From the NCBI GenBank assembly GCA_023957375.1, contig JAMLHB010000001.1:558001-622000 (forward strand): DNA of 64,000 bases. The letters are read 5' to 3'. Shown piece by piece: positions 16,861 through 25,600 of the stretch. Numbering within the stretch: position 1 is the first letter of the stretch; each line of letters begins with the position of its first letter. Made by a program: the position numbers and the translations under genes. The notes below the pieces were generated by a model that did no database searches, was not told the DNA's origin, and was given only the letters and a program-made list of their open reading frames with translations. This DNA is from Flavobacteriales bacterium. Its GTDB lineage: Bacteria > Bacteroidota > Bacteroidia > Flavobacteriales_F > PHOS-HE28.

Positions 16861-16874
16861 CCCTACACCCTACG
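16861..16874. repeat. Right arm of the repeat pair around the IS
   Basis: CCCTACACCCTACG is the exact reverse complement of 15368-15381. It is followed by two further CCCTACACC copies up to about 16915, which reach the 3' end of ndk. Confidence 0.7.
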
Positions 16875-16906
16875 TCCTTTGCCCTACACCCTTTGCCCTA
16901 CACCCC

Positions 16907-17326
16907 TCAATACTGCTCCCGCCCGCTGAAGAAGAAGGCCCCCTCGATGGCGGCATTCGCATCACTGTCGCTGCCATGCACCGCGTTCTTCGCCTTGCTC
17001 TCGGCAAAGCGCTTGCGGATGGTACCCTCGGCCGCTTCGGCTGGATCGGTGGCCCCGATCAGGGCCCGGAAGTCCGCCACGGCGTTGTCCTTCTCCAGGA
17101 TGGCCGCCAACACCGGGCCGCTGGCCATATAGCCAACAAGTTCGCCATAGAAGGGGCGCTCCTTGTGCACTTCGTAGAACTTGCCCGCCTCCTGTTCCGA
17201 AAGGCGCGTGTATTTCAAGGCAACCAAGCGGAAGCCCTTCGAGAGGATCAGGTCCAGGATCTTCCCGGCATGCCCCGACGCCATCGCCTCGGGCTTGATC
17301 ATGGTGAACGTTTTGTTGCCAGCCAT
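16907..17326 (-). CDS. ndk: Nucleoside diphosphate kinase
   Basis: This 139-aa enzyme transfers the gamma phosphate from NTPs to NDPs through a phosphohistidine. The catalytic His is in NAVHGSDS near the C-terminus. Other landmarks are FTMIKPEAM near the N-terminus, the Kpn-loop region [18 protein letters not shown], and [12 protein letters not shown]. Length is normal. ATG 17326 is chosen because the long frame upstream overlaps the divergent lipoprotein gene. A TATTTTTG box lies 23 bases upstream. Confidence 0.96.
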   Translation of the reverse strand: MAGNKTFTMIKPEAMASGHAGKILDLILSKGFRLVALKYTRLSEQEAGKFYEVHKERPFYGELVGYMASGPVLAAILEKDNAVADFRALIGATDPAEAAEGTIRKRFAESKAKNAVHGSDSDANAAIEGAFFFSGREQY

Positions 17327-17349
17327 CGTAGAATGTTGATAAACGGGCG

Positions 17350-17357
17350 CAAAAATA
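17350..17357 (-). promoter_or_regulatory. -7 box TATTTTTG for ndk
   Basis: The reverse strand reads TATTTTTG, a full match to TAnnTTTG, 23 bases before the ndk ATG. Confidence 0.55.
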
Positions 17358-17413
17358 GCCGGATGCACGGGGGCGGCAACTCCGCCCCCGTGTTTTCTTC
17401 GCAACAGATTCCG

Positions 17414-18340
17414 ATGAGACCTTTCCGGACCATGCACTACACCATTGCCCTTGCCGCACTGGGGGCCGCTTTGGCTTCCTGTTCCACCCCCACGGCCACC
17501 CGGCAGGAGGGGAAGATAGCAGACACCAATCTCGTCATCGGAGGGTATGATGCCTCGGCCGATGCCAAGAACCTCTACCAGATGCCTACGCCCAATGAAC
17601 TCTTCACTATTGTGAGGGTCATGAGCGGTGATGGGCAAAAGCAAATGATGAGCCCCGCCAAGAACGTGGAGCGTTTTGCCACCGGCGGAAAGAAGGCCCT
17701 CAACTTCGGCGTTTACGCCACCGACCTGGTCTACGCCAGCACCTACAAGATCACCAGCGAAGTGGTGCGCTACTACCTCACCTGCAAGAAACTTGGGGAT
17801 GAACTGGGCCTGTCGGGATCGTTCTCCGATCAGGATTTTGCAAGACTGGAACGCAACCTCACCCGGGGGGATTCCTTGGATGTGATCAGTAACAGTGCCT
17901 ATGAAAAGGCGTACCGCAAGATGCAGGATGAGCGCATGGGCCCCACCTTGGCCCTGGTACTTGTCGGTGGATGGGTGGAGAGCATGCATCTGGTGACCCG
18001 GCAGGTGCTGCATGTGGATGCGCAAGATCCCTTGGTGCAGCGCGTGGCCGAGCAAAAAGCCAGCTTGGACCACTTGATCGAGATGATGGAGGAGTACAAG
18101 GCCGATCCGGAGGTGGCCAAAACCCAGGAGCAGCTCATCAAACTGCGCGACATTTACGATACCTTCCCGGTGGTGCGTTCCGAGCACAAGGAACCATCGC
18201 CCAGCGGAAGGCCCATTTTGGGCGAAGACGTCCTTGTGGTGATCACCCCGGAAGGATTCCGCGAGCTGAGCAACGAACTGGAATTGCTTCGAGACGCCAT
18301 CATCCAGCCCGACGACGCCGCCCTGCCGGCCAAAAGCTGA
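17414..18340 (+). CDS. Lipoprotein of unknown function
   Basis: I do not recognise the family. The 308-aa product has a lipoprotein signal peptide with lipobox LASC (Cys near residue 23), so it is likely anchored in the outer or inner membrane facing the periplasm. The mature part is mostly helical, with segments such as [40 protein letters not shown] and [15 protein letters not shown], and has a Gly-rich [16 protein letters not shown] stretch. ATG 17414 gives a positively charged N-region; ATG 17432 is the alternative. The next secreted protein gene starts eight bases after its stop, so the two probably form an operon. Confidence 0.75.
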   Translation: MRPFRTMHYTIALAALGAALASCSTPTATRQEGKIADTNLVIGGYDASADAKNLYQMPTPNELFTIVRVMSGDGQKQMMSPAKNVERFATGGKKALNFGVYATDLVYASTYKITSEVVRYYLTCKKLGDELGLSGSFSDQDFARLERNLTRGDSLDVISNSAYEKAYRKMQDERMGPTLALVLVGGWVESMHLVTRQVLHVDAQDPLVQRVAEQKASLDHLIEMMEEYKADPEVAKTQEQLIKLRDIYDTFPVVRSEHKEPSPSGRPILGEDVLVVITPEGFRELSNELELLRDAIIQPDDAALPAKS

Positions 18341-18348
18341 ACAAGACC

Positions 18349-18906
18349 ATGCAAAAACGCTTTCTCCTTTCCTCCATTTGCGCTGCATTGGCCATTGCTT
18401 CGATTGCGCAAACAGAGTGTACCGAGTATTGGAAAAATGCCCCGCGCGCATCCGATGTACGCTTCGCCGTGAACGGCCAAAGCCGCTCGGCCAGCGTGCA
18501 AGTAGGTGTGCCCACCGAGCTCAATATCATCATCTACAAAGGGCAGGACTACCGCGTTTCCTTCGTGTATGATGAGAAGATCCTGGGTGACCACGTGGTG
18601 GCCCGCATCATTGAAAAGGTCCGCGGCCCCATTAAGAAGGCAGCCGGCAACGGTGTTCAAACCAAAGGCCAGCAGGCCAAGCCCCAGTTCGAGGACATTG
18701 AAAAGGTGATCTGGGACAACCAAGCCCACGACATGGCCGATGCCGTGGAGTTCACGGCCACCTCCACCAAGCGCATCGCCATTGAGGTAACCGCGCCCGG
18801 CGTGCCCGAAGACCCAAAAAATACCAAGCGCAGCAAGGCCCAGCCCGACATCGGCTGCCTAGGCATCCTGATCGAGCACATGCCCACGCCCAACGTGGGG
18901 TTTTGA
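18349..18906 (+). CDS. Small secreted protein of unknown function
   Basis: The 185-aa product starts with a signal peptide ([21 protein letters not shown]). The mature protein begins TECTEYWKN and contains predicted beta strands ([31 protein letters not shown]) followed by a Lys-rich middle. A second Cys lies near the C-terminus ([12 protein letters not shown]) and could pair with the first. No T9SS sorting domain or known motif is seen. It is the second gene of a likely pair with the lipoprotein at 17414-18340. Confidence 0.72.
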   Translation: MQKRFLLSSICAALAIASIAQTECTEYWKNAPRASDVRFAVNGQSRSASVQVGVPTELNIIIYKGQDYRVSFVYDEKILGDHVVARIIEKVRGPIKKAAGNGVQTKGQQAKPQFEDIEKVIWDNQAHDMADAVEFTATSTKRIAIEVTAPGVPEDPKNTKRSKAQPDIGCLGILIEHMPTPNVGF

Positions 18907-18950
18907 GGTCCGGGCATCAACCAGCACGTGGCAGGTGCGCCGTAGCGGGG

Positions 18951-18958
18951 TAGTTTTG
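18951..18958 (+). promoter_or_regulatory. -7 box TAGTTTTG for nrnA
   Basis: Full match to TAnnTTTG, only six bases before the ATG at 18965, predicting a leaderless or nearly leaderless transcript. Confidence 0.6.
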
Positions 18959-18964
18959 CGGGCC

Positions 18965-19990
18965 ATGCTCCACCCGTCCGCTCCCCCGGAAACATTGGCA
19001 GCGCTCTCCGAGTTGCTGCGGATCCCCTGCCGCGTGGCCATTACCACACACCACAACCCCGATGGTGATGCCATCGGCAGTTCGTTGGCCCTGGCGCGCA
19101 TGCTCGGAAAGGTTGGCCACACGGTGCACGTGGTGCTGCCCAACCCCGCACCTGGCAACCTGAGGTGGATGCCCGGCTATGCCGAGGCCCTGGACCACTC
19201 CACCGCGCCAACAGCCTGTGAGGAGGCGATCGCTACGGCCGACGTGCTCTTCTGCCTGGATTTCAATCGCGCCGACCGCGTGTACGGCCTGGAAACGGCG
19301 CTACGAAATGCCCCGGTGAAAGTGCTCATCGACCACCACCGCGGACCGGAAGGCATCTTTCAAATTATTTTCAGCGACATCAGCGCGTCATCCACCTGCC
19401 AAATGGTGTGCGATGTGATCACCGGCCTGGGCTTGGAAGAACTGGTGGATGCGGAAGTGGCCAACAGTCTCTATGCGGGCATCATGACCGATAGCGGTTC
19501 CTTCCGCTTTTCCAGTACCGGCCCGCACACCCACCGGGTAGCCGCGTTCTTGCTGGAGCGCGGTGCACGACCCGACCGGGTCCACGAGGCGATCATGGAG
19601 GACAACACCCTCGACCGGTTGCGCCTTACGGGTTATGCCCTGCATGAGCGGCTGCAGCTACTGGAGAATGGGGCGGCCACGTTGATCTCCCTCTCCAAGG
19701 AAGACCTGGAACGCTTCCGCTTCGTGCCGGGCGACACCGAGGGGTTGGTGAACTACGGGCTCACGGTGCGCGGCGTGCGGATCGCGGCCTTCCTGGTGGA
19801 ACGCAAGGACGGTATCAAGATCAGCCTGCGGTCCAAGGGCAATCTGCCGGTGAATGAATTGGTGGCGGCACACTTTGAAGGCGGCGGCCATGCCAATGCC
19901 GCCGGAGGCCGCAGCGCGGATACGCTTCAGGAAACGGAGGCCAAGTTGATCAAGGAACTGCCCGGGTTCCTCGCAAAGTACCCGGCATGA
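18965..19990 (+). CDS. nrnA: DHH-family oligoribonuclease/pAp phosphatase, NrnA-like
   Basis: This 341-aa cytosolic protein of the DHH/DHHA1 superfamily degrades nano-RNA and dephosphorylates 3'-phosphoadenosine 5'-phosphate in characterised homologues. Metal-binding motifs of the DHH domain are THHNPDGDAIGSS (about residues 28-40), CLDFNRADRV, the defining DHH in VLIDHHRGPEG, and GIMTDSGSF. The C-terminal DHHA1 domain has GGGHANAAGG. Length matches NrnA (about 310-340 aa). Its stop overlaps the ATG of the following FKBP lipoprotein gene (ATGA, 19987-19990), so at least three genes are probably cotranscribed. Confidence 0.93.
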   Translation: MLHPSAPPETLAALSELLRIPCRVAITTHHNPDGDAIGSSLALARMLGKVGHTVHVVLPNPAPGNLRWMPGYAEALDHSTAPTACEEAIATADVLFCLDFNRADRVYGLETALRNAPVKVLIDHHRGPEGIFQIIFSDISASSTCQMVCDVITGLGLEELVDAEVANSLYAGIMTDSGSFRFSSTGPHTHRVAAFLLERGARPDRVHEAIMEDNTLDRLRLTGYALHERLQLLENGAATLISLSKEDLERFRFVPGDTEGLVNYGLTVRGVRIAAFLVERKDGIKISLRSKGNLPVNELVAAHFEGGGHANAAGGRSADTLQETEAKLIKELPGFLAKYPA

Positions 19991-20514
19991 GGCGTGCTCC
20001 GCTCTGTTTGGCGTTGCTCTTCCTGGTGGCATGCGGTGAGGGGCGAACCCCGCCGGCTGCCCAAGTGGGCCAGCACACCACCGCACCGGACAACCGGTTG
20101 ATCGAGGAGAACAGGAAGTTCGCCGAACGCGAGGAGGCGGACATTCAGGCATGGATCCGCCGCCAAGGCATGGCCATGGCCGCAACCGGCACAGGCCTGC
20201 GCTATGCGCTGTTGCGCGATGTGCCAGGGGATACGGCCCGGCCCGGCCAACAAGCCGTGATCAATTTCACCGCCTGCCTGCTGAACGGCGATACGGCCTA
20301 TGCTTCCGAACCGGGCAAGCCCGGCATCTTCCGCATTGGGCATGCAGACGTGGAAAGCGGCCTGCACGAGGGCATTCAGCACCTTTCCCCGGGCGACAGC
20401 GCCGTGTTGGTGATCCCCAGTGCCTTGGCCTTCGGGCTGCTGGGCGATCGGGAAAAGATCCCCATGCGCAGCACCGTGGTCTACCACATCGGCTTGGTGG
20501 CCGTGAAAAAATGA
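19987..20514 (+). CDS. FKBP-type peptidyl-prolyl isomerase lipoprotein (GldI-like)
   Basis: The 175-aa lipoprotein has a signal peptide with lipobox LVAC. An FKBP-like domain occupies the C-terminal half: TGLRYALLRDVPGDTARPGQ, then AVINFTACLLNGDTAYAS, HEGIQHLSPGDSAVLVIPSALAFGLLGD and the final strand STVVYHIGLVAV. It would act on periplasmic or outer-membrane protein folding. Small FKBP lipoproteins of this kind include GldI, required for gliding in Flavobacterium, so that is one possible assignment but not proven. It overlaps genes on both sides by ATGA. Confidence 0.82.
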   Translation: MRRAPLCLALLFLVACGEGRTPPAAQVGQHTTAPDNRLIEENRKFAEREEADIQAWIRRQGMAMAATGTGLRYALLRDVPGDTARPGQQAVINFTACLLNGDTAYASEPGKPGIFRIGHADVESGLHEGIQHLSPGDSAVLVIPSALAFGLLGDREKIPMRSTVVYHIGLVAVKK

Positions 20515-21401
20515 AACCGCTGAACTACGGCGCAGCGGTCCTGGCCTTGTTCCTGATCGCCTGTGGGCGTTCGCCCTTGGCCGGTGGTACCCGCATTGCC
20601 GATGGCGTGTATTGGCGGCTGAACACCTTGGGCGAGGGCGAGCGCGCCCCGAGTGATAGCGACAGCGTGTTCGTACGGGTCCGCATGGCAAGATTGAACG
20701 CCCCTGCGGGATCGCTCTTCAGCACCGAGCGCTGGTACCCCATGGGCAGCGGCCGAGCCATGGACAGCTACTTCAACCGGCTCCACCAAGGCGATAGTGC
20801 CACTGCGCTGTTGCGTTCCTCCCTGGTGCCTTGGGCGGAATTGGGAATGCAACCGCCGGATCCGCACCGCGATACCGGGTGGGTGCAGATGGAACTTTCC
20901 TTGCGCTTGGTCCGATCATTGGCCGAATCACGCGAACTGGCGCACGCCGCGCTGATGGCGCGTACCCAAGCGGATGAGCAGCGCATCCTGGAAGAGTTTT
21001 TTACCCGGGACGATCGCCCATGGGTACGGTCCATGGGCGTATGGTACGCTCTGGACCCTGCCGCAGGCCATGGTCCGCGCGTACAAAGCGCGGAGCTGGT
21101 CACCTTGGCCTACAAGGCCTCCTTTTTGGACAATGGCCGGGTCTTCGATGACCAAAGCGGTCGGAACGCGGGGCTCACCTTCCGCTTAGGCGATCCGGGC
21201 CAGGTGATCAAGGGGCTTGAGGTGGCCGCCCATTTGCTGCCCGCACACGGTGGTGGTGGCTGGTTTGTGATCCCTGCCGAACTGGCCTTTGGCCCCGATG
21301 GCTCATCCTCGGGTATTGTGCCGCCATGGACCCCGGTACTGTACCGGGTGGACGTGGTTGCCGCGCCAGCAGGGGAGGCAAGGGTTTCGCAGGACCGGTG
21401 A
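20511..21401 (+). CDS. FKBP-domain lipoprotein, probably two FKBP-like modules
   Basis: The 296-aa lipoprotein has lipobox LIAC. The C-terminal module is a recognisable FKBP domain (LVTLAYKASFLDNGRVFDDQ, LGDPGQVIKGLEVAAHLLPA, GGGWFVIPAELAFGPDGSSS and PWTPVLYRVDVV). The N-terminal half has weaker similarity to the same fold (VFVRVRMARLNAPAGSLFST), suggesting a degenerate first module. Its ATG overlaps the stop of the preceding FKBP gene, pointing to duplication and cotranscription. It presumably acts in the periplasm on folding of envelope proteins. Confidence 0.8.
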   Translation: MKPLNYGAAVLALFLIACGRSPLAGGTRIADGVYWRLNTLGEGERAPSDSDSVFVRVRMARLNAPAGSLFSTERWYPMGSGRAMDSYFNRLHQGDSATALLRSSLVPWAELGMQPPDPHRDTGWVQMELSLRLVRSLAESRELAHAALMARTQADEQRILEEFFTRDDRPWVRSMGVWYALDPAAGHGPRVQSAELVTLAYKASFLDNGRVFDDQSGRNAGLTFRLGDPGQVIKGLEVAAHLLPAHGGGGWFVIPAELAFGPDGSSSGIVPPWTPVLYRVDVVAAPAGEARVSQDR

Positions 21402-21429
21402 TCGGGAATGTAGGGCCCATGGCGAAGGC

Positions 21430-22611
21430 TCAATGGCTGTGCTCCCCACTGCCCTTGGTCAATTCGCTCAGCAGGTAGTACGCGCCCTTCACCACGATCC
21501 GCGCATCGTGCGGCACGGCGGTCAGCGGCTTCACCTCCGTGTAGCCCAGCCCGCTGGCGCCGGTGCGCACGGCCGTCTGCACGAAGGTGTTCGGCTCATG
21601 CTCCACGAAGATGTAGTGCTCGTCGCCATTGCTCACCACGGCATCATCGGGCAGGCTCCATGCGGAAGTGCTGTCGGTCATGATCAGCGCGTCCACGTAC
21701 ATGCCGGCGAGGAGCTCCTCGCCGTTGTCGTCCAGCTTGGCATGCACCAGCACCGCTTGTTGGTCGCTCTCGAAGGCCTTGTTCACGGCGAACACCGTGG
21801 CCGTGTGGCGGCCCACCGGCTCGCCCGCGTGGCCGAAGACCACCTTCTGGCCGGTATGCACGCGCGCCACGTCCTGCTCGAAGACGTTGAGGTCGATGTG
21901 CAGGCCGCTGTTGTCCACGATGGAAAAGAGCGGCTTGTTGGGTTCCGCGAATTGCCCGGTGGTGACGGTGATGTGCTGCACGTTGCCTGCGATCGGTGCG
22001 CGCAGCGCGAAGCTGGAACGCAGGTTTTCCGCCGTGAGCGATGCGGGGTCCACGCCGAAGAGGCGCAGCTTGGCGGCCGTGGCGGCTTGCTTGGCCTTGG
22101 CCACGGAGAGGTCGGCCTGCGCGCGCTCCAACGTTTTTGTGGCGTTGATGCGGTCGTCATGCAGGTCCTGCTGTCGCTTCAGGTCGGCGGCGAGGGCTTT
22201 GCCGTTGGCGCTGCTTTCCAAAAAATCCTGCTGCAGTTGCAGGAATTCGAGGCTCTCCAGTTCCGCGAGGGTTTGGCCCTTGTCCACGTGCTGCCCTTCG
22301 CGCACGGCCACGTTGCGCACCAGTCCGCCGAAGAACACGCTTACCTCGGCGCTCTTGTCCGGTGGCAGCACTAAGCGGCCGTTGGCGCGCAGGGAGGTGG
22401 TGAGACCGCGCTTCTCCATGGTGCCTGTGACCAAGCCGATGGCCTTGACCTGATCGGGCGTCAGTGCCACTTCGTTGCCATGCGCGGCTTCCGTGGCGTG
22501 GTCGTCCTTTGGCGTTGCGGAAGGGGAACCTCCGCAGGCGGCGAACAGCAGCGGGGAAAAGAGCAGCAGCGGCAGGGCGCTGCGGAAATGGAGTTGAAGG
22601 AATGCGTTCAT
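21430..22611 (-). CDS. RND efflux periplasmic adaptor (CusB/CzcB-like membrane fusion protein)
   Basis: The 393-aa lipoprotein (lipobox FAAC) is the adaptor of a tripartite heavy-metal pump. After a linker with His and Asp (KDDHATEAAHGN) come the barrel-sandwich half-motif (VSVFFGGLVRNVAVREGQHV, DKGQTLAELES), a helical hairpin (FLQLQQDFLESSANGKALAA through AKAKQAATAAKLR), the second lipoyl half (LRAPIAGNVQHITVTTGQFA) and a beta-barrel domain. The C-terminus is His-containing (GSGEHSH). It starts 12 bases after the pump gene and is the third gene of the operon. Metal specificity cannot be read from the sequence; Cu/Ag or Co/Zn/Cd are the family options. Confidence 0.92.
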   Translation of the reverse strand: MNAFLQLHFRSALPLLLFSPLLFAACGGSPSATPKDDHATEAAHGNEVALTPDQVKAIGLVTGTMEKRGLTTSLRANGRLVLPPDKSAEVSVFFGGLVRNVAVREGQHVDKGQTLAELESLEFLQLQQDFLESSANGKALAADLKRQQDLHDDRINATKTLERAQADLSVAKAKQAATAAKLRLFGVDPASLTAENLRSSFALRAPIAGNVQHITVTTGQFAEPNKPLFSIVDNSGLHIDLNVFEQDVARVHTGQKVVFGHAGEPVGRHTATVFAVNKAFESDQQAVLVHAKLDDNGEELLAGMYVDALIMTDSTSAWSLPDDAVVSNGDEHYIFVEHEPNTFVQTAVRTGASGLGYTEVKPLTAVPHDARIVVKGAYYLLSELTKGSGEHSH

Positions 22612-22623
22612 GGTCGGAAGGTC

Positions 22624-25600
22624 TTATTGCCCGAGCAGGGCGTTGAGGTGGATCACGGAAAGGGCGGCCTGAAGGCGGACGCCGAGGTGCTCTTCTTCCA
22701 TGGTGCGGGCCTGGTCCATGGCTTGCAGGAATTCCACGTAGCCCGCGTCGCCGCTGAGGTAGGCGCGTTCGGCATCACGGCGAAGTGCCGTGGCCAGTGC
22801 GGCACCGGCGCCATCAAAGTAGGCTAAGCGCTGGCGCAGTTGTTCCAGTTCGGCACGGGTGCGGGCCAGCTCAGTGGCGCGGCTGAGGCGCAGTTCCTCG
22901 AGTTGCTGCTTGGCGATCTCGCTGCGCAGCCGCGCCGCCTTGGTGCGCGCACCCTGTCCGCTGCCCGGCAACGGGAATGAGGTGCCGAGCACGTATCCGC
23001 TGAAGGGCGTCACACCGTCGATGCTTTGCAGGAACGCGCCCCCTTGCAGGCTGGGCGCCCATTGGCTGCGCTCCATCTTCCACTCAGCCTCGGCCACGGC
23101 GGCCGTTTGTGCTGCGGCGGCAATTGCAGGATCGTTGGCCGCATCCGGGGCGGGATGCATGATCACCGTGCGCAGGGCTGTGCTGTCCGGCGCGGCACCG
23201 TTCAGCGGGCCGCACCATTGCTCCAGCCCAGTTGCATACACGGCCACATCGGACTGCGCCTGTTGCCAGGCGAGGTGTGCGCGGTCGGCGGCGCTGCGCG
23301 CGCTCATCATTTCCAAGCGGCCTGTTGCGCCAGCGTCGAACTTCTTCTGCGCAAAGGCCGCCAGCGCTTGCATGGCACTGTCGTTGCGCTGCATCAGCCG
23401 TATGCGTTCCAGGCCAACGGTCCATTGCAGGTAGGCTCCGGCGGCGCTCTCCTGCACGGCGAAGCGCACGCGGCTTTGGTCGGCCTGGGCGAGTTGCACG
23501 CTCTCGCGCAGGTAGCGGCTGCGCTGCGCGATGGCGGTGGGGAAGGGCAGGCCCGTGACAGCCTGCACGTTGTAGTCGTGCACCGCACTGTTGATCTGTC
23601 CGCCCTGCCATTGCACGCCCAGCGGTTCAAGCTGTACGGCGGTCTTGCGCAGGGCGTCCTGCCGCTTCACCTCTAATTCCGCCGCCAGCATGGCCGGGTG
23701 GTTCTTCACCGCCCGCGCCACAGCGCTGTCCATCGTCAATACCGGCGCTTGCGCCTGCACCACCGTTCCGCCCAGCAGCAACAAGGCCACTAGCGTAGTG
23801 GGAAGCGGGGACCGCCCTTCATCTCTTTCACCTTCTTCACCTTCTTCACCTTCTTCACCTTCTTCACCTGCTTCACCTCTTCTCTTTTTCCCCTTCCTTC
23901 CCGTGAAAACCCAATGGTAAAGCACGGGCACCACCGCCAGCGTCAGCAAGGTGGACGTGATCAGGCCGCCGATCACCACGGTGGCCAGCGGGCGCTGCAC
24001 CTCCGCGCCGGGGCTGGTGCTGATGGCCATGGGCAGGAAGCCGAGCGAGGCCACCGCAGCAGTGGCCAGCACGGGGCGCAGGCGGGCCAGGGTGCCATGT
24101 ACCACGCGGGCGGTCACGTCGGTCTCTCCTTCCTCCAAGAGCCGGTTGAAGTAGCTCATCAGTACGATGCCGTTGAGCACGGCCACGCCGAAGAGCGCGA
24201 TAAAGCCGATGCCGGCGCTGATGCTGAAGTCGAGCCCGCGCACCCACAGCGCGAACACGCCGCCCACGGCCGCCATGGGCACGGCGCTGAAGATGATCAA
24301 GGATTCCGCCAGCGAGCGGAAGGCGAAGTAGAGCAGCAGGAAGATCAGCGCCATGGCGATGGGCACGGTGAGCAGCAGGCGCGCACTGGCTTCCTGCAGG
24401 TTCTGGAAGGTGCCACCATAGCCGACGAACCAGCCAGCGGGCAATTTCAGCTCCTTGTCGATCACCTCTTGGATGTCCGCCGCCGTGCTTTGGATGTCGC
24501 GCCCGCGCACGTTGGCCTCCACCACGATGCGCCGCGCGCCGTTCTCGCGGCTTACCTGCGCGGCTGCACTCTGGAAGCCGACCTCCGCAAGCTGCCCCAG
24601 CGGCAGTTGCGACCCGTTAGGCAGCGGCACCAGCAGGCTCTTCACCTTCTCCGGTCCCGCATCGCGCATGTCGGCCATGCGCACCACCAGGTCGAAGCGG
24701 CGCTCGCCCTCGTAGATCACGCCGGCATGCGCCCCGGCCAGAGCGGTGTTCAGCACGCGGTTTACCGCCGCGATGCTCAGGCCGTATTGCGCCAACCGGT
24801 CACGGTCGTACTTCACCACTAACTGCGGCATGCCCGTTACCTGCTCCACCTTGATGTCGGCAGTGCCGGGCACCTTGGCGATCAACGCCGCGGCCTCATT
24901 GGCCTTTTGAAAGAGTGCGTCGAGGTCGTCGCCGTAGATCTTCACCGCGATGTCGCTCTTCACCCCGGCGATCAGTTCGTTGAAGCGCATCTGGATGGGC
25001 TGCTCGAAGCTGAGGTTCATGCCGGGGATCACGCTGAGTTTTTCGTTCATCAGCGCGGCCATCTCCTCGCGGTCCTTGGTGGTGGTCCAGTCCTTGCGCG
25101 GTTCCATTACGATGATCAGGTCCTGCGATTCAATGGGCATGGGGTCGGTGGGAATCTCGCTGCTGCCGATCTTGCCCACCACCTCCTTCACCTCGGGGAA
25201 GTTGTCTAACAGGATGCGCGCAGCCTGATCGCTCACGGCGATGCTTTGGCTGAGGTTGCTGCCCTGGCGGATGGTGAGGTTGGTGGCGAAGTCGCCTTCG
25301 TCCAGCTCCGGGATGAATTCCCCGCCGAGCCGGTTGAACGTGATAAGCGCGGCCACCACCAGCAGCAGTGCGCAGCCCAGCGCGGCCATGCGGTGGCGAA
25401 GCAGCCAGCGCAGCTTCGGCGCGTACCAGGCTTGCACGCGTTGTACCAGGCGTTCGCTCCAACTCTCGCCCTGCGGCACGCGGCGGTCCATGAAGAGCGA
25501 CACGGCCCACGGCACATAGGTGATGCTCAGCAGGAGCGCCCCGATGATGGCGAAGCTGACAGTGAAGGCCATCGGGCGGAACATCTTGCCCTCGATGCCG

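Noticed and set aside
20151..20510. 120-codon upstream extension of the second FKBP lipoprotein
   Set aside because: It overlaps the first FKBP gene in another frame; the lipoprotein signal starts at ATG 20511.
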